From NCBI GenBank assembly GCA_002388885.1, contig DGNI01000095.1:1-5953 (forward strand): a DNA stretch of 5,953 bases. Reading direction: 5' to 3'. The translations under genes were made by a program, and so were the position numbers. Source of the stretch: Parvularculaceae bacterium UBA4496. Lineage in GTDB: Bacteria > Pseudomonadota > Alphaproteobacteria > Caulobacterales > Parvularculaceae. Of this stretch, positions 1-4,947 are shown piece after piece. Numbering within the stretch: the first letter of the stretch is position 1; each line of letters starts with the position of its first letter. The notes under the pieces were generated by a model that worked only from the letters and a program-made list of their open reading frames with translations, ran no database searches and was not told where the DNA came from.

Positions 1-419
1 TGTTGAAAAAAGTAGCGTTTAGCGTTTTGGGCGCGGGTTTCGTGTTGATGAGCGCGCCGGCGTTTGCTGGTGAATGGAAGCTTAACCCCCGGGCCTGTCC
101 GGATCTTGTGGAGGACAGATTTGATCGCATTGAAGACCGCCGTGATGCCCGCGTCAATTACGGCCGCCGCGACCGCATCGAGGACCGGATTGATCGCCGC
201 GAAAACCGGCGCGACCGCGCGGTGACCATCTGTCCGACGCGCGCGTTTTATTACCAGCCCGACAGGCGCGAACTGCGTCAGGCGGCGCGCTACGAAAACC
301 GCCGCGGCCGCGGTCACGCCTGGCGCGCGCCGAATATCCGTTATGCACTGCAGTGGGATCGCCGGGCGCGGATGAATTTTATTTACATTGACGGCCGCAA
401 GATTTTCGTGCGCGGGTAA
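1..419 (+). CDS. Exported Arg/Asp-rich small protein, hypothetical (start at window edge)
   Basis: An open frame runs from the window edge to a TAA. The first complete codon is TTG at 3-5, but the two bases before it are TG, so one A just outside the window would give ATG followed by Leu-Lys-Lys; that is the likely true start. Numbering from the TTG, residues 1-22 form a clear Sec signal peptide (Lys-Lys, hydrophobic core, cleavage after Ala-Phe-Ala), so the protein should be periplasmic or secreted. The mature part has a highly charged segment (about 38-72) in which DRIEDR occurs twice (41-46 and 57-62). This segment is flanked by two Cys-Pro pairs (C32, C77) that could form a disulfide. The C-terminus is basic and aromatic. 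I do not recognise the family; it resembles the many small Arg-rich periplasmic proteins of Alphaproteobacteria, and an RcnB-like relationship is not convincing. A hairpin follows, so it probably ends its own transcript. Confidence 0.7.
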   Translation, partial: LKKVAFSVLGAGFVLMSAPAFAGEWKLNPRACPDLVEDRFDRIEDRRDARVNYGRRDRIEDRIDRRENRRDRAVTICPTRAFYYQPDRRELRQAARYENRRGRGHAWRAPNIRYALQWDRRARMNFIYIDGRKIFVRG

Positions 420-446
420 TCCGTAAACAGATCAATGTTGCGTCAA

Positions 447-483
447 GGCAAGGGCGGGCTCCTAAAAAGGGCCCGCCTTTGCC
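447..483 (+). terminator. Strong hairpin, probable terminator of the exported-protein gene
   Basis: Bases 447-459 (GGCAAGGGCGGGC) pair with 471-483 (GCCCGCCTTTGCC), 13 pairs including one G-U. The stem can be extended inside (CCT 461-463 with AGG 468-470) around an AAAA loop if T460 bulges. The hairpin lies between the stop at 419 and argG at 551. There is no long U-run after the stem (only UUU within it), so it may act as a Rho-independent terminator of moderate strength or as a 3'-end stabiliser. Confidence 0.6.
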
Positions 484-517
484 CGTATGAGTACTGGCGT
501 TTTTTCCGCGCCCGCGC

Positions 518-523
518 TATAGG
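518..523 (+). promoter_or_regulatory. Possible -10 box of argG
   Basis: TATAGG in the context CGCTATAGG lies 28 bp before the argG start codon and downstream of the hairpin at 447-483, so argG probably has its own promoter. The matching -35 region (around 495-500, TGGCGT) is poor, so this assignment is tentative. Confidence 0.3.
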
Positions 524-550
524 CCGCGACGAAATGATAGGGTTTGAAAA

Positions 551-1780
551 ATGGCGTCCGCACAAAAGGTCAACAAAGTCGTTCTCGCCTATTCGGGCGG
601 GCTTGATACGTCCGTGATCCTGAAATGGCTGCAGGTGGAATATGGCTGCGAGGTCGTCACCTTCACCGCCGATCTGGGGCAGGGCGAGGAACTCGAACCG
701 GCACGGCGCAAGGCGGAGCGGGCCGGCATCAAGCCCGACCAGATCTATATCGAGGATCTGCGCGAGGAGTTCGTCCGCGATTTCGTATTCCCGATGTTCC
801 GGGCGAACGCCGTTTACGAAGGGCTCTATCTCCTTGGTACGTCCATCGCGCGCCCGCTGATCGCCAAGCGGCTGGTGGAGATCGCGGCGGAAACCGGCGC
901 GGACGCCGTCGCCCATGGCGCCACCGGGAAGGGCAACGACCAGGTGCGGTTTGAGTTGAACGCCTACGCGCTTAATCCCGATATTCGCGTCATCGCACCG
1001 TGGCGGGAGTGGAACCTGAACTCACGCGAAAAGCTCATCGCCTTCGCCGAGCAGTATCAGATCGAAATTCCGAAAGATAAGCGCGGCGAGGCGCCGTTTT
1101 CAGTCGACGCAAATCTCTTGCATACCTCGTCAGAGGGGAAGGTGCTCGAAGACCCGGCCGAAGAAGCGCCCGACTATGTTTATCAGCGTACGGTCGATCC
1201 CGAAGCGGCGCCCGATCAGCCGGAAGCCATTGAGATCGGTTTCGAGCGCGGCGACGCCGTTTCCATCAATGGCGAAAAACTCTCTCCGGCGTCGCTGCTG
1301 ACGAAACTCAATGACTATGGCCGCAGGCACGGCGTCGGCCGGCTCGATCTTGTTGAGAATCGTTTCGTCGGCATGAAGTCGCGCGGAATTTACGAAACGC
1401 CGGGCGGCACAATTTTGCTTGCGGCCCATCGCGGCATCGAACAGATCACCCTCGATCGCGGCGCGGGGCATCTGAAAGACGAGTTAATGCCGCGCTATGC
1501 GGAGCTGATTTATAACGGTTTCTGGTTCGCGCCCGAGCGCGACATGCTGCAGGCGGCGATCGACAAGAGCCAGGAGCATGTTTCGGGAACCGTGCGGGTG
1601 AAACTCTACAAGGGCTCGGCGAATGTAGTCGGGCGGTCCTCGCCGAACACGATCTATTCGCAGGCCCATGTGACCTTCGAAGAAGACGCGGTGTACGACC
1701 AGAAGGACGCCGAGGGCTTTATCCGCCTCAACGCCCTGCGGCTCAAGCTGCTGGCGCGGCGGAATATGGGGCTCAAGTAA
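551..1780 (+). CDS. argG: Argininosuccinate synthase
   Basis: This enzyme joins citrulline and aspartate using ATP to make argininosuccinate, the penultimate step of arginine synthesis, in the cytosol. The 409-residue product has the usual length of the shorter bacterial form (about 400-410 residues, unlike the roughly 447-residue E. coli form). The N-terminal PP-loop ATP-binding motif is AYSGGLDTS (13-21), followed by DLGQGEEL (41-48). The conserved [11 protein letters not shown] (96-106), [14 protein letters not shown] (122-135) and the [14 protein letters not shown] segment (183-196) supply citrulline and aspartate contacts typical of the family. All expected blocks are present and the frame is intact. 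ATG 551 is chosen because homologues start close before this motif and a weak AGGG (539-542) precedes it; no strong Shine-Dalgarno is seen. No ARG box or attenuator is recognisable upstream. It appears to be transcribed alone, with hairpins or promoters on both sides. Confidence 0.97.
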   Translation: MASAQKVNKVVLAYSGGLDTSVILKWLQVEYGCEVVTFTADLGQGEELEPARRKAERAGIKPDQIYIEDLREEFVRDFVFPMFRANAVYEGLYLLGTSIARPLIAKRLVEIAAETGADAVAHGATGKGNDQVRFELNAYALNPDIRVIAPWREWNLNSREKLIAFAEQYQIEIPKDKRGEAPFSVDANLLHTSSEGKVLEDPAEEAPDYVYQRTVDPEAAPDQPEAIEIGFERGDAVSINGEKLSPASLLTKLNDYGRRHGVGRLDLVENRFVGMKSRGIYETPGGTILLAAHRGIEQITLDRGAGHLKDELMPRYAELIYNGFWFAPERDMLQAAIDKSQEHVSGTVRVKLYKGSANVVGRSSPNTIYSQAHVTFEEDAVYDQKDAEGFIRLNALRLKLLARRNMGLK

Positions 1781-1807
1781 GCCCCCGGCGGGCGCTCGCT
1801 ATGCGGA

Positions 1808-1843
1808 TTAACCCTTTGTTAAGCGCCCGCTTCGGGCTATGAT
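1808..1843 (+). promoter_or_regulatory. CtrA-type box overlapping a sigma70-like promoter
   Basis: TTAACCCTTTGTTAA (1808-1822) is an exact TTAA-N7-TTAA, the full-length binding consensus of the cell-cycle response regulator CtrA in Caulobacter and relatives. Its right half overlaps a possible -35 (TTGTTA, 1816-1821), followed after 16 bp by TATGAT (1838-1843), a 5/6 match to the -10 consensus. Placement of a CtrA box over the -35 region is typical of CtrA-activated promoters. The predicted start (about 1850) leaves a leader of about 50 nt before the membrane-protein gene at 1899. Binding itself is inferred. Confidence 0.6.
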
Positions 1844-1898
1844 GCGGGCTTGGCCGGGGCGTTATCCGCGGCCCGGGGCGGCGAGATGAGGGGTAGAG

Positions 1899-2282
1899 AT
1901 GCGTAATATTGAAGCCATTTTCGGGGGCGTGCTGGCGCTGGTGGTGCTGGGCGTCGCGCTTTTTGCGGTGATGAATACGAGCTTCACCGGCAGCGGCGGC
2001 GGGGCCGCAAATCCCGGCACGGACGTGAACTATTCCGGTTCCGACATGACGCCCACCCTGACCGCGGTTTCCGGGCAGGATCTTATCTGCGAATGCTATG
2101 ACGCCGCTTTCCAGCTCGCCGGCAAGGTCGATGTGATCTCGCCCGAATACCGCACCGGTTTTCAGCAGTGCCGCGCCCGTGGCGGCGTTGACGGCGGCGA
2201 CGCCTGGACCGCCGGCTGGAACGCACGGCTTTCGGCCCGTCCCTATGAGGCGAGCTGCCGATCCTACAAACGCCGCGGCTGA
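1899..2282 (+). CDS. Membrane-anchored protein of unknown function, four cysteines
   Basis: The 127-residue product starts at ATG 1899, supported by a good Shine-Dalgarno, GAGGGG at 1888-1893, five bases upstream. Residues about 7-25 form a single hydrophobic segment after a short N-terminus containing one Arg; no clear signal-peptidase site follows, so it is probably an N-terminal anchor with the rest in the periplasm. A Gly/Ser/Ala-rich linker (31-48) leads to a compact C-terminal part (about 55-124) with cysteines C64, C66, C91 and C120 and aromatic and Gly-rich stretches (GGDAWTAGW, 99-107). Four Cys in an exported domain suggests two disulfides. I do not recognise the family. A CtrA-type box lies upstream, so expression may be tied to the cell cycle, motility or envelope programme. 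The gene converges on the YciI-like gene with only 9 bp between stop codons and no visible terminator. Confidence 0.85.
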   Translation: MRNIEAIFGGVLALVVLGVALFAVMNTSFTGSGGGAANPGTDVNYSGSDMTPTLTAVSGQDLICECYDAAFQLAGKVDVISPEYRTGFQQCRARGGVDGGDAWTAGWNARLSARPYEASCRSYKRRG

Positions 2283-2291
2283 ATTCAGAAC

Positions 2292-2588
2292 TTAGGCGCC
2301 GTCCGGCGGATTGATGATCACCGCATTGAACGGGATGATCCTAACCTCGGCGAACAGACCCGCCTTGGCGTAGGGATCGTTTGCTGAGAGTTCGCGTGCG
2401 GCGGCTTCGTCGTCAGCCTCGATCACCATCATTGAGCCTTTCGGATTGCCCGCATCATCGAGCATCGGACCGCCCAGAATGAGCTTATTTCCATAACTGT
2501 GGAAATATTCGAGATGCGCGGGCCGGGTCTCTTTCCGGAGGGAGAGACTGTCGGGCTTGTCGCTGCAAAGAAGAATGAATTGAGGCAT
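2292..2588 (-). CDS. YciI-like protein (YCII domain)
   Basis: The 98-residue protein consists of a single YCII domain (ferredoxin-like fold). Recognisable features are the Arg-x-x-His-Leu-x-Tyr/Phe segment with H25 (22-29), LILGGPML (36-43), the GSMMVIEADDEAAARE strand-helix (51-66), and NDPY with D71 (70-73). H25 and the Asp of the DPY motif are the pair thought to form the active site in this family. Biochemical roles of most members are unknown, so no reaction is assigned. The start codon follows the gpsA stop by only 2 bp, with a GGAAG Shine-Dalgarno (2596-2600 on the minus strand) inside the end of gpsA. The two are therefore almost certainly co-transcribed and possibly translationally coupled. 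The start is well supported by the family N-terminus (Met-Pro-Gln-Phe-Ile-Leu-Leu). Confidence 0.9.
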   Translation of the reverse strand: MPQFILLCSDKPDSLSLRKETRPAHLEYFHSYGNKLILGGPMLDDAGNPKGSMMVIEADDEAAARELSANDPYAKAGLFAEVRIIPFNAVIINPPDGA

Positions 2589-2590
2589 CG

Positions 2591-3601
2591 TTACGCTTCC
2601 GATTTGAATGGCCGCGCGAGCAGGGCGGCAATGATTTGATCGGCGGATTTGCGGCCATTGACGAGATCGGAGACGGCTTCGCAGATCGGCGCCTCGACGC
2701 CCGCCTTTTTGGCGAGTGCGTGAATGGCGTCGGCCGTGGCGACGCCTTCGCTCACTGTGTTGCGCTCACCGAGAACATCATCAAGGCTGCGCCCTTTGCC
2801 GAGCTCGATGCCGAGCGACATGTTGCGCGATTGCGGCGAGGACGCGGTGAGGATGAGGTCGCCAAGGCCGGAAAGGCCGGCCATGGTCTCCCGCTTTGCG
2901 CCCAGAGCGACGCCGAGCCGCTGAAATTCAGAAAATCCCCGGGCGATCAGCGCCGCCCGGGCGCTCTGGCCGAGGCCGCGTCCGTCAACGACCCCGGCGG
3001 CGATGGCGAGGACGTTTTTGACCGCCCCGCCCAGTTCCGCGCCCGTAAGGTCATCCGAAAGATAAGGCCGGAAATGCGCTGCGCCGATGGTCGCCATCCA
3101 GCGGGCGCCGAGCGTCTCGTCGGCGCAGGCAAGCGTCACTGCCGTCGGCTGGCCCATGGCGACGTCACGGGCGAAGCTCGGACCGGACAGAACGGCGGGT
3201 TGCGCTTCCGGCCAGACCGCCGAAATCACCTCGGTCATCAGGAGCCCGGAGGACTTTTCTATGCCCTTGGAGCAGAGCGCTACCGATAGTTCCCGCCCGA
3301 CCGTGGCGGCGCGCAACTCTGCAAAAACACCTCGCGCGAACTGAGCCGGCACGACGAAGAGTATGGCCTCGGCATTAGCGGCCATACCCAATGTTTCTGA
3401 GGCTTTCAGGGTCTTCGGCAACGGAACGCCGGGCAGGAATTCGGTGTTCTCATGGCGTTCGTTGATGGCGCTTATGACCGCGTCCTCTCGCGCCCAGATG
3501 GTGGTTTCGATCTTGTTGCCGGCGCAGAGCGAGGCCAGTGCGGTTCCCCAGGCGCCGCCGCCGATGACGCCAACGGATGTGAATGGCGGACCCGAATTCA
3601 T
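2591..3601 (-). CDS. gpsA: Glycerol-3-phosphate dehydrogenase [NAD(P)+]
   Basis: This soluble enzyme reduces dihydroxyacetone phosphate to sn-glycerol 3-phosphate, the backbone of membrane phospholipids. The 336-residue product has the full family length. The N-terminal Rossmann domain opens with GVIGGGAWGTALA (11-23), followed by the FLPG segment (55-58), FVVPAQ (82-87), CSKGIE (110-115) and LSGPSFA (138-144). The C-terminal helical domain carries GGAVKNVLAIAAG (191-203) with the expected catalytic lysine K195, GLSGLGDLILTA (242-253) and the SRN substrate-phosphate contact (258-260). No in-frame start codon is seen in the codons just upstream of ATG 3601; its Shine-Dalgarno is weak. It is the first visible gene of a two-gene unit with the YciI-like gene and is divergent from the TetR-type gene, sharing a 78-bp gap. 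In many relatives I recall tsaD directly upstream; here tsaD is 1.85 kb away. Confidence 0.97.
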   Translation of the reverse strand: MNSGPPFTSVGVIGGGAWGTALASLCAGNKIETTIWAREDAVISAINERHENTEFLPGVPLPKTLKASETLGMAANAEAILFVVPAQFARGVFAELRAATVGRELSVALCSKGIEKSSGLLMTEVISAVWPEAQPAVLSGPSFARDVAMGQPTAVTLACADETLGARWMATIGAAHFRPYLSDDLTGAELGGAVKNVLAIAAGVVDGRGLGQSARAALIARGFSEFQRLGVALGAKRETMAGLSGLGDLILTASSPQSRNMSLGIELGKGRSLDDVLGERNTVSEGVATADAIHALAKKAGVEAPICEAVSDLVNGRKSADQIIAALLARPFKSEA

Positions 3602-3644
3602 GAGCTGGACTTTGCTTTGTTTGTTGCCGAATGACGATTGAACG

Positions 3645-3668
3645 GTTTATATAGATTTCAGTGTAAAC
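3645..3668. promoter_or_regulatory. Imperfect dyad between gpsA and tetR-type gene, possible TetR operator
   Basis: GTTTATA (3645-3651) and TGTAAAC (3662-3668) form an imperfect inverted repeat with arms matching at six of seven positions around a 10-bp centre. It overlaps TATATA (3648-3653), a plausible -10 for the TetR-type gene, with TTGCCG (3624-3629) 18 bp upstream as a weak -35. It ends 12 bp before the ATG at 3680. TetR-family proteins commonly bind such palindromes and repress their own genes, so autoregulation, and perhaps control of divergent gpsA, is inferred. Confidence 0.4.
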
Positions 3669-3679
3669 ATATAGCGCAG

Positions 3680-4312
3680 ATGCCTACTGAAAATCTCGAC
3701 GAAACCGCAAAACAGATTCTGGACGCCGCAAGCCGGCGCTTTCTGCATTACGGCTACGGCAAAACGACCATGTCGGAGATTGCGCAGGACTGCAACATGT
3801 CCACCGGCAATCTCTACCGCTACTTCCCGTCAAAGCTCGACATCGCTGAAATGTTCGTCAGGGTGCTGCGGCGCGAACAGGTGGCGGGCCTCCGGGCCGT
3901 GCTTGAAAGGCCCGGCCAGACGCCGGCGCAAAAGCTCCGCGCCTTTTTCCTGCACAAATTCAAGCTCGCCTATGACCGGTTCCACGACAAGCCCAAGGCC
4001 TATGAGCTTTCCCAGGAGCTGTTGAGCTCCCGCCCCAAGGTCGGCATCGAATGGGAAAACGCCGAAGGTCGCGTGCTTTCAGAGATCCTGATTGAGGGTG
4101 ACGCTGATGGTTCTTTCGCCATAGAAGACGCAACACGGACCGCGAAGATTGTTCAAGATGCGTTTTACCGGTTTACCAGCCCGGTGGTTTTTCATGAGGG
4201 CGATTACGAGGAGCTGGCGGCGGAGCTCGAAGAGGTCATCAATCTCGTACTTGACGGTTTTGCCTGGCGCGCAGCGCGAAAAGCCGCGCTCGAGAAGCGC
4301 AAACACGCCTGA
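3680..4312 (+). CDS. TetR/AcrR-family transcriptional regulator
   Basis: The 210-residue protein begins with the TetR DNA-binding domain: helix ILDAASRRFLHYGYGKTT (13-30), then the helix-turn-helix from about T30 to Y48 containing MSEIAQDCNMSTGNLYRYF and the PSK (50-52) that closes the domain. The remaining roughly 150 residues are helical and variable, as expected for the ligand-binding and dimerisation part, and end in a very basic tail. The ligand cannot be predicted. ATG 3680 is preferred to the in-frame TTG at 3638 because the extra 14 residues fall across the promoter/operator-like dyad and do not belong to the family; no good Shine-Dalgarno is seen for either. The gene is divergent from gpsA. 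No pump or enzyme gene that such regulators usually control lies next to it in this window. A weak hairpin overlaps the stop codon. Confidence 0.92.
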   Translation: MPTENLDETAKQILDAASRRFLHYGYGKTTMSEIAQDCNMSTGNLYRYFPSKLDIAEMFVRVLRREQVAGLRAVLERPGQTPAQKLRAFFLHKFKLAYDRFHDKPKAYELSQELLSSRPKVGIEWENAEGRVLSEILIEGDADGSFAIEDATRTAKIVQDAFYRFTSPVVFHEGDYEELAAELEEVINLVLDGFAWRAARKAALEKRKHA

Positions 4313-4324
4313 AAAAGGCGGTTT
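4306..4324 (+). terminator. Weak hairpin at the end of the TetR-type gene
   Basis: CGCCT (4306-4310) pairs with AGGCG (4316-4320) around GAAAA, followed by GTTT. The stem is only 5 bp and includes the stop codon, so it is at best a weak terminator. Confidence 0.3.
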
Positions 4325-4375
4325 ATCGCGCTGAAAGCTTCACAAATGGGTGAGGCGAAAAATGATCTTCTCGCC

Positions 4376-4480
4376 AACGTAATAACAAACTATTGATTTT
4401 ACTGGGTGTTTTCGTTCATCAGGTATTCTGATAATTAAATAATGAATATTAATCAAAATGTTCATTGACATATTTTCAAT
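4376..4480. other. AT-rich island with small dyads upstream of the microprotein promoter
   Basis: By hand count about a quarter of these bases are G or C, against roughly 60% in the neighbours. No plausible gene is seen here. The segment holds ATCAG-N5-CTGAT (4418-4432), ATGT-N6-ACAT (4458-4471) and ATTGA-N7-TCAAT (4464-4480); the last two overlap the TTGACA -35. It may act as an UP-element-like or regulator-binding region, or mark the edge of an inserted segment. Confidence 0.5.
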
Positions 4481-4493
4481 CTGGTCCTATCTG
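4465..4493 (+). promoter_or_regulatory. Promoter with consensus -35 for the 39-aa gene / RNA unit
   Basis: TTGACA (4465-4470) is a perfect -35 hexamer. After a 17-bp spacer comes TATCTG (4488-4493), a 3/6 match to the -10 consensus. Transcription would begin near 4500, exactly where a foldable leader begins. AT-rich DNA directly upstream would favour RNA polymerase binding. Confidence 0.5.
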
Positions 4494-4501
4494 CCCCCTC
4501 G

Positions 4502-4555
4502 TGATGGCGGCGATGCTTGTTCTACGGGGTAGCCCCAAGGCGTCAGTCCTCATCA
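4502..4555 (+). other. Possible structured 5' leader
   Basis: By hand, TGATG (4502-4506) pairs with CATCA (4551-4555), GATGCTTG (4512-4519) pairs with CAAGGCGTC (4536-4544, one bulged G), and CTAC (4522-4525) pairs with GTAG (4529-4532). Together they make one long imperfect hairpin starting at the predicted transcript start. About 46 nt of A-rich, apparently unpaired leader follow before the ATG at 4602. It does not match any riboswitch class I know. Confidence 0.35.
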
Positions 4556-4601
4556 GCCAAGACCAAGAAACGAAACAATTGAACTTAGAAAGATCGAACC
4601 C

Positions 4602-4721
4602 ATGACCTCATTCAGAAACCTTGCTGTGCAAGCCGCCATCACCGTGTCCCTGACCGGCGTTCTCGGCGCCCTCCTGTTTAATGTTGCGGAACTCGCAACC
4701 CGCGGCGTTGTTGTCTCCTAA
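4602..4721 (+). CDS. Putative 39-residue membrane microprotein
   Basis: ATG 4602 opens a 39-codon frame ending in TAA, too short for most gene callers. The predicted product starts with Met-Thr-Ser-Phe-Arg-Asn and has a hydrophobic stretch from about residue 7 to 29 that is long enough for one transmembrane helix, followed by a short polar tail with E30 and R34. The upstream Shine-Dalgarno is weak (AG-rich AGAAAGA around 4588-4594). Support comes from context: a TTGACA promoter and structured leader lie before it, and a strong terminator closes the unit 80 bp later, leaving no other gene for this transcript to encode. Function is unknown. It could be a real membrane microprotein, a leader peptide, or an accidental frame inside a small RNA. 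It is not an Arg-rich DUF1127 protein. Confidence 0.5.
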   Translation: MTSFRNLAVQAAITVSLTGVLGALLFNVAELATRGVVVS

Positions 4722-4737
4722 CGACGCCTACTTTGTC

Positions 4738-4796
4738 ACTGCTGCGGTCTCGTCCCCCTCCCCTTAAGGACGCACCCTCCCTGACCTCGCAGCGGT
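4738..4796 (+). ncRNA. Candidate small-RNA / 3'-UTR stem-loop with CCCUCCC (anti-SD-like) loops
   Basis: ACTGCTGCGGTC (4738-4749) pairs with 4783-4796 (GACC, two bulged bases TC, then GCAGCGGT): 12 pairs with one G-U. Inside, CGTCC (4751-4755) pairs with GGACG (4768-4772), putting CCCTCCCC (4756-4763) in a hairpin loop, and a second CCCTCCC (4775-4781) is left unpaired. A strong terminator begins 6 nt later. Loops with CCUCC motifs complementary to Shine-Dalgarno sequences are the hallmark of several alphaproteobacterial small RNAs (CcsR in Rhodobacter, cuckoo RNAs in rhizobia). The resemblance is in layout and motif; homology is not shown. Confidence 0.5.
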
Positions 4797-4802
4797 TAGA
4801 CT

Positions 4803-4841
4803 GGCCCGAAAGCCTGCCCCGGCTTTCGGGCCTTTTCTTTT
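4803..4841 (+). terminator. Strong Rho-independent terminator
   Basis: GGCCCGAAAGCC (4803-4814) pairs perfectly with GGCTTTCGGGCC (4821-4832) around a 6-nt loop, followed directly by TTTTCTTTT (4833-4841). This is a textbook intrinsic terminator. It ends the 4500-4841 transcript and insulates the Rrf2-type gene downstream. Confidence 0.95.
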
Positions 4842-4873
4842 GCCGGGCGCGCCTGGCGGGCGTTTCCTGCAAA

Positions 4874-4903
4874 TTGAAACTGTGTCAGCTACACATTTAC
4901 AAG
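4874..4903 (+). promoter_or_regulatory. 12-5-12 dyad operator overlapping the promoter of the Rrf2-type gene
   Basis: The arms TTGAAACTGTGT (4874-4885) and ACACATTTACAA (4891-4902) are inverted repeats matching at 10 of 12 positions, with TGTGT/ACACA perfect around CAGCT. The left arm contains a -35-like TTGAAA (4874-4879); TACAAG (4898-4903), a 4/6 match to the -10 consensus, lies 18 bp downstream. A dyad spanning -35 to -10 is typical of autorepression, and long inverted repeats are known operators of Rrf2 proteins. That the adjacent Rrf2 protein binds it is inferred. Confidence 0.55.
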
Positions 4904-4947
4904 AAATCCGGGATAAGCTGAGGCGACTGATTACCCCGGAGCCCGCC

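Noticed and set aside
443..916. 157-aa minus-strand frame overlapping the start of argG
   Set aside because: It is a shadow frame of argG in GC-rich DNA, runs across the hairpin at 447-483, and its translation shows no recognisable family.
1788..1830. 9-bp perfect inverted repeat GCGGGCGCT / AGCGCCCGC after argG as a terminator
   Set aside because: The loop is 25 nt, no U-run follows, and the structure overlaps the CtrA box and promoter; it may be chance in GC-rich DNA. A smaller GCCCG/CGGGC hairpin (1825-1837) competes with it.
2636..3289. 217-aa plus-strand frame antisense to gpsA
   Set aside because: gpsA on the other strand has all its family motifs; the antisense frame is Arg/Gly-rich low-complexity translation typical of shadows.
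4354..4375. GGCGA / TCGCC hairpin downstream of the TetR-type gene
   Set aside because: It has only five pairs around a 12-nt loop with no following U-run; not supported as a terminator.
4840..4947. Longer N-terminus for the Rrf2-type protein starting at 4840
   Set aside because: The extra 36 residues would begin in the T-run of the terminator and cross the operator-like dyad, and they do not resemble the family. ATG 4948 has a Shine-Dalgarno and the expected N-terminus.
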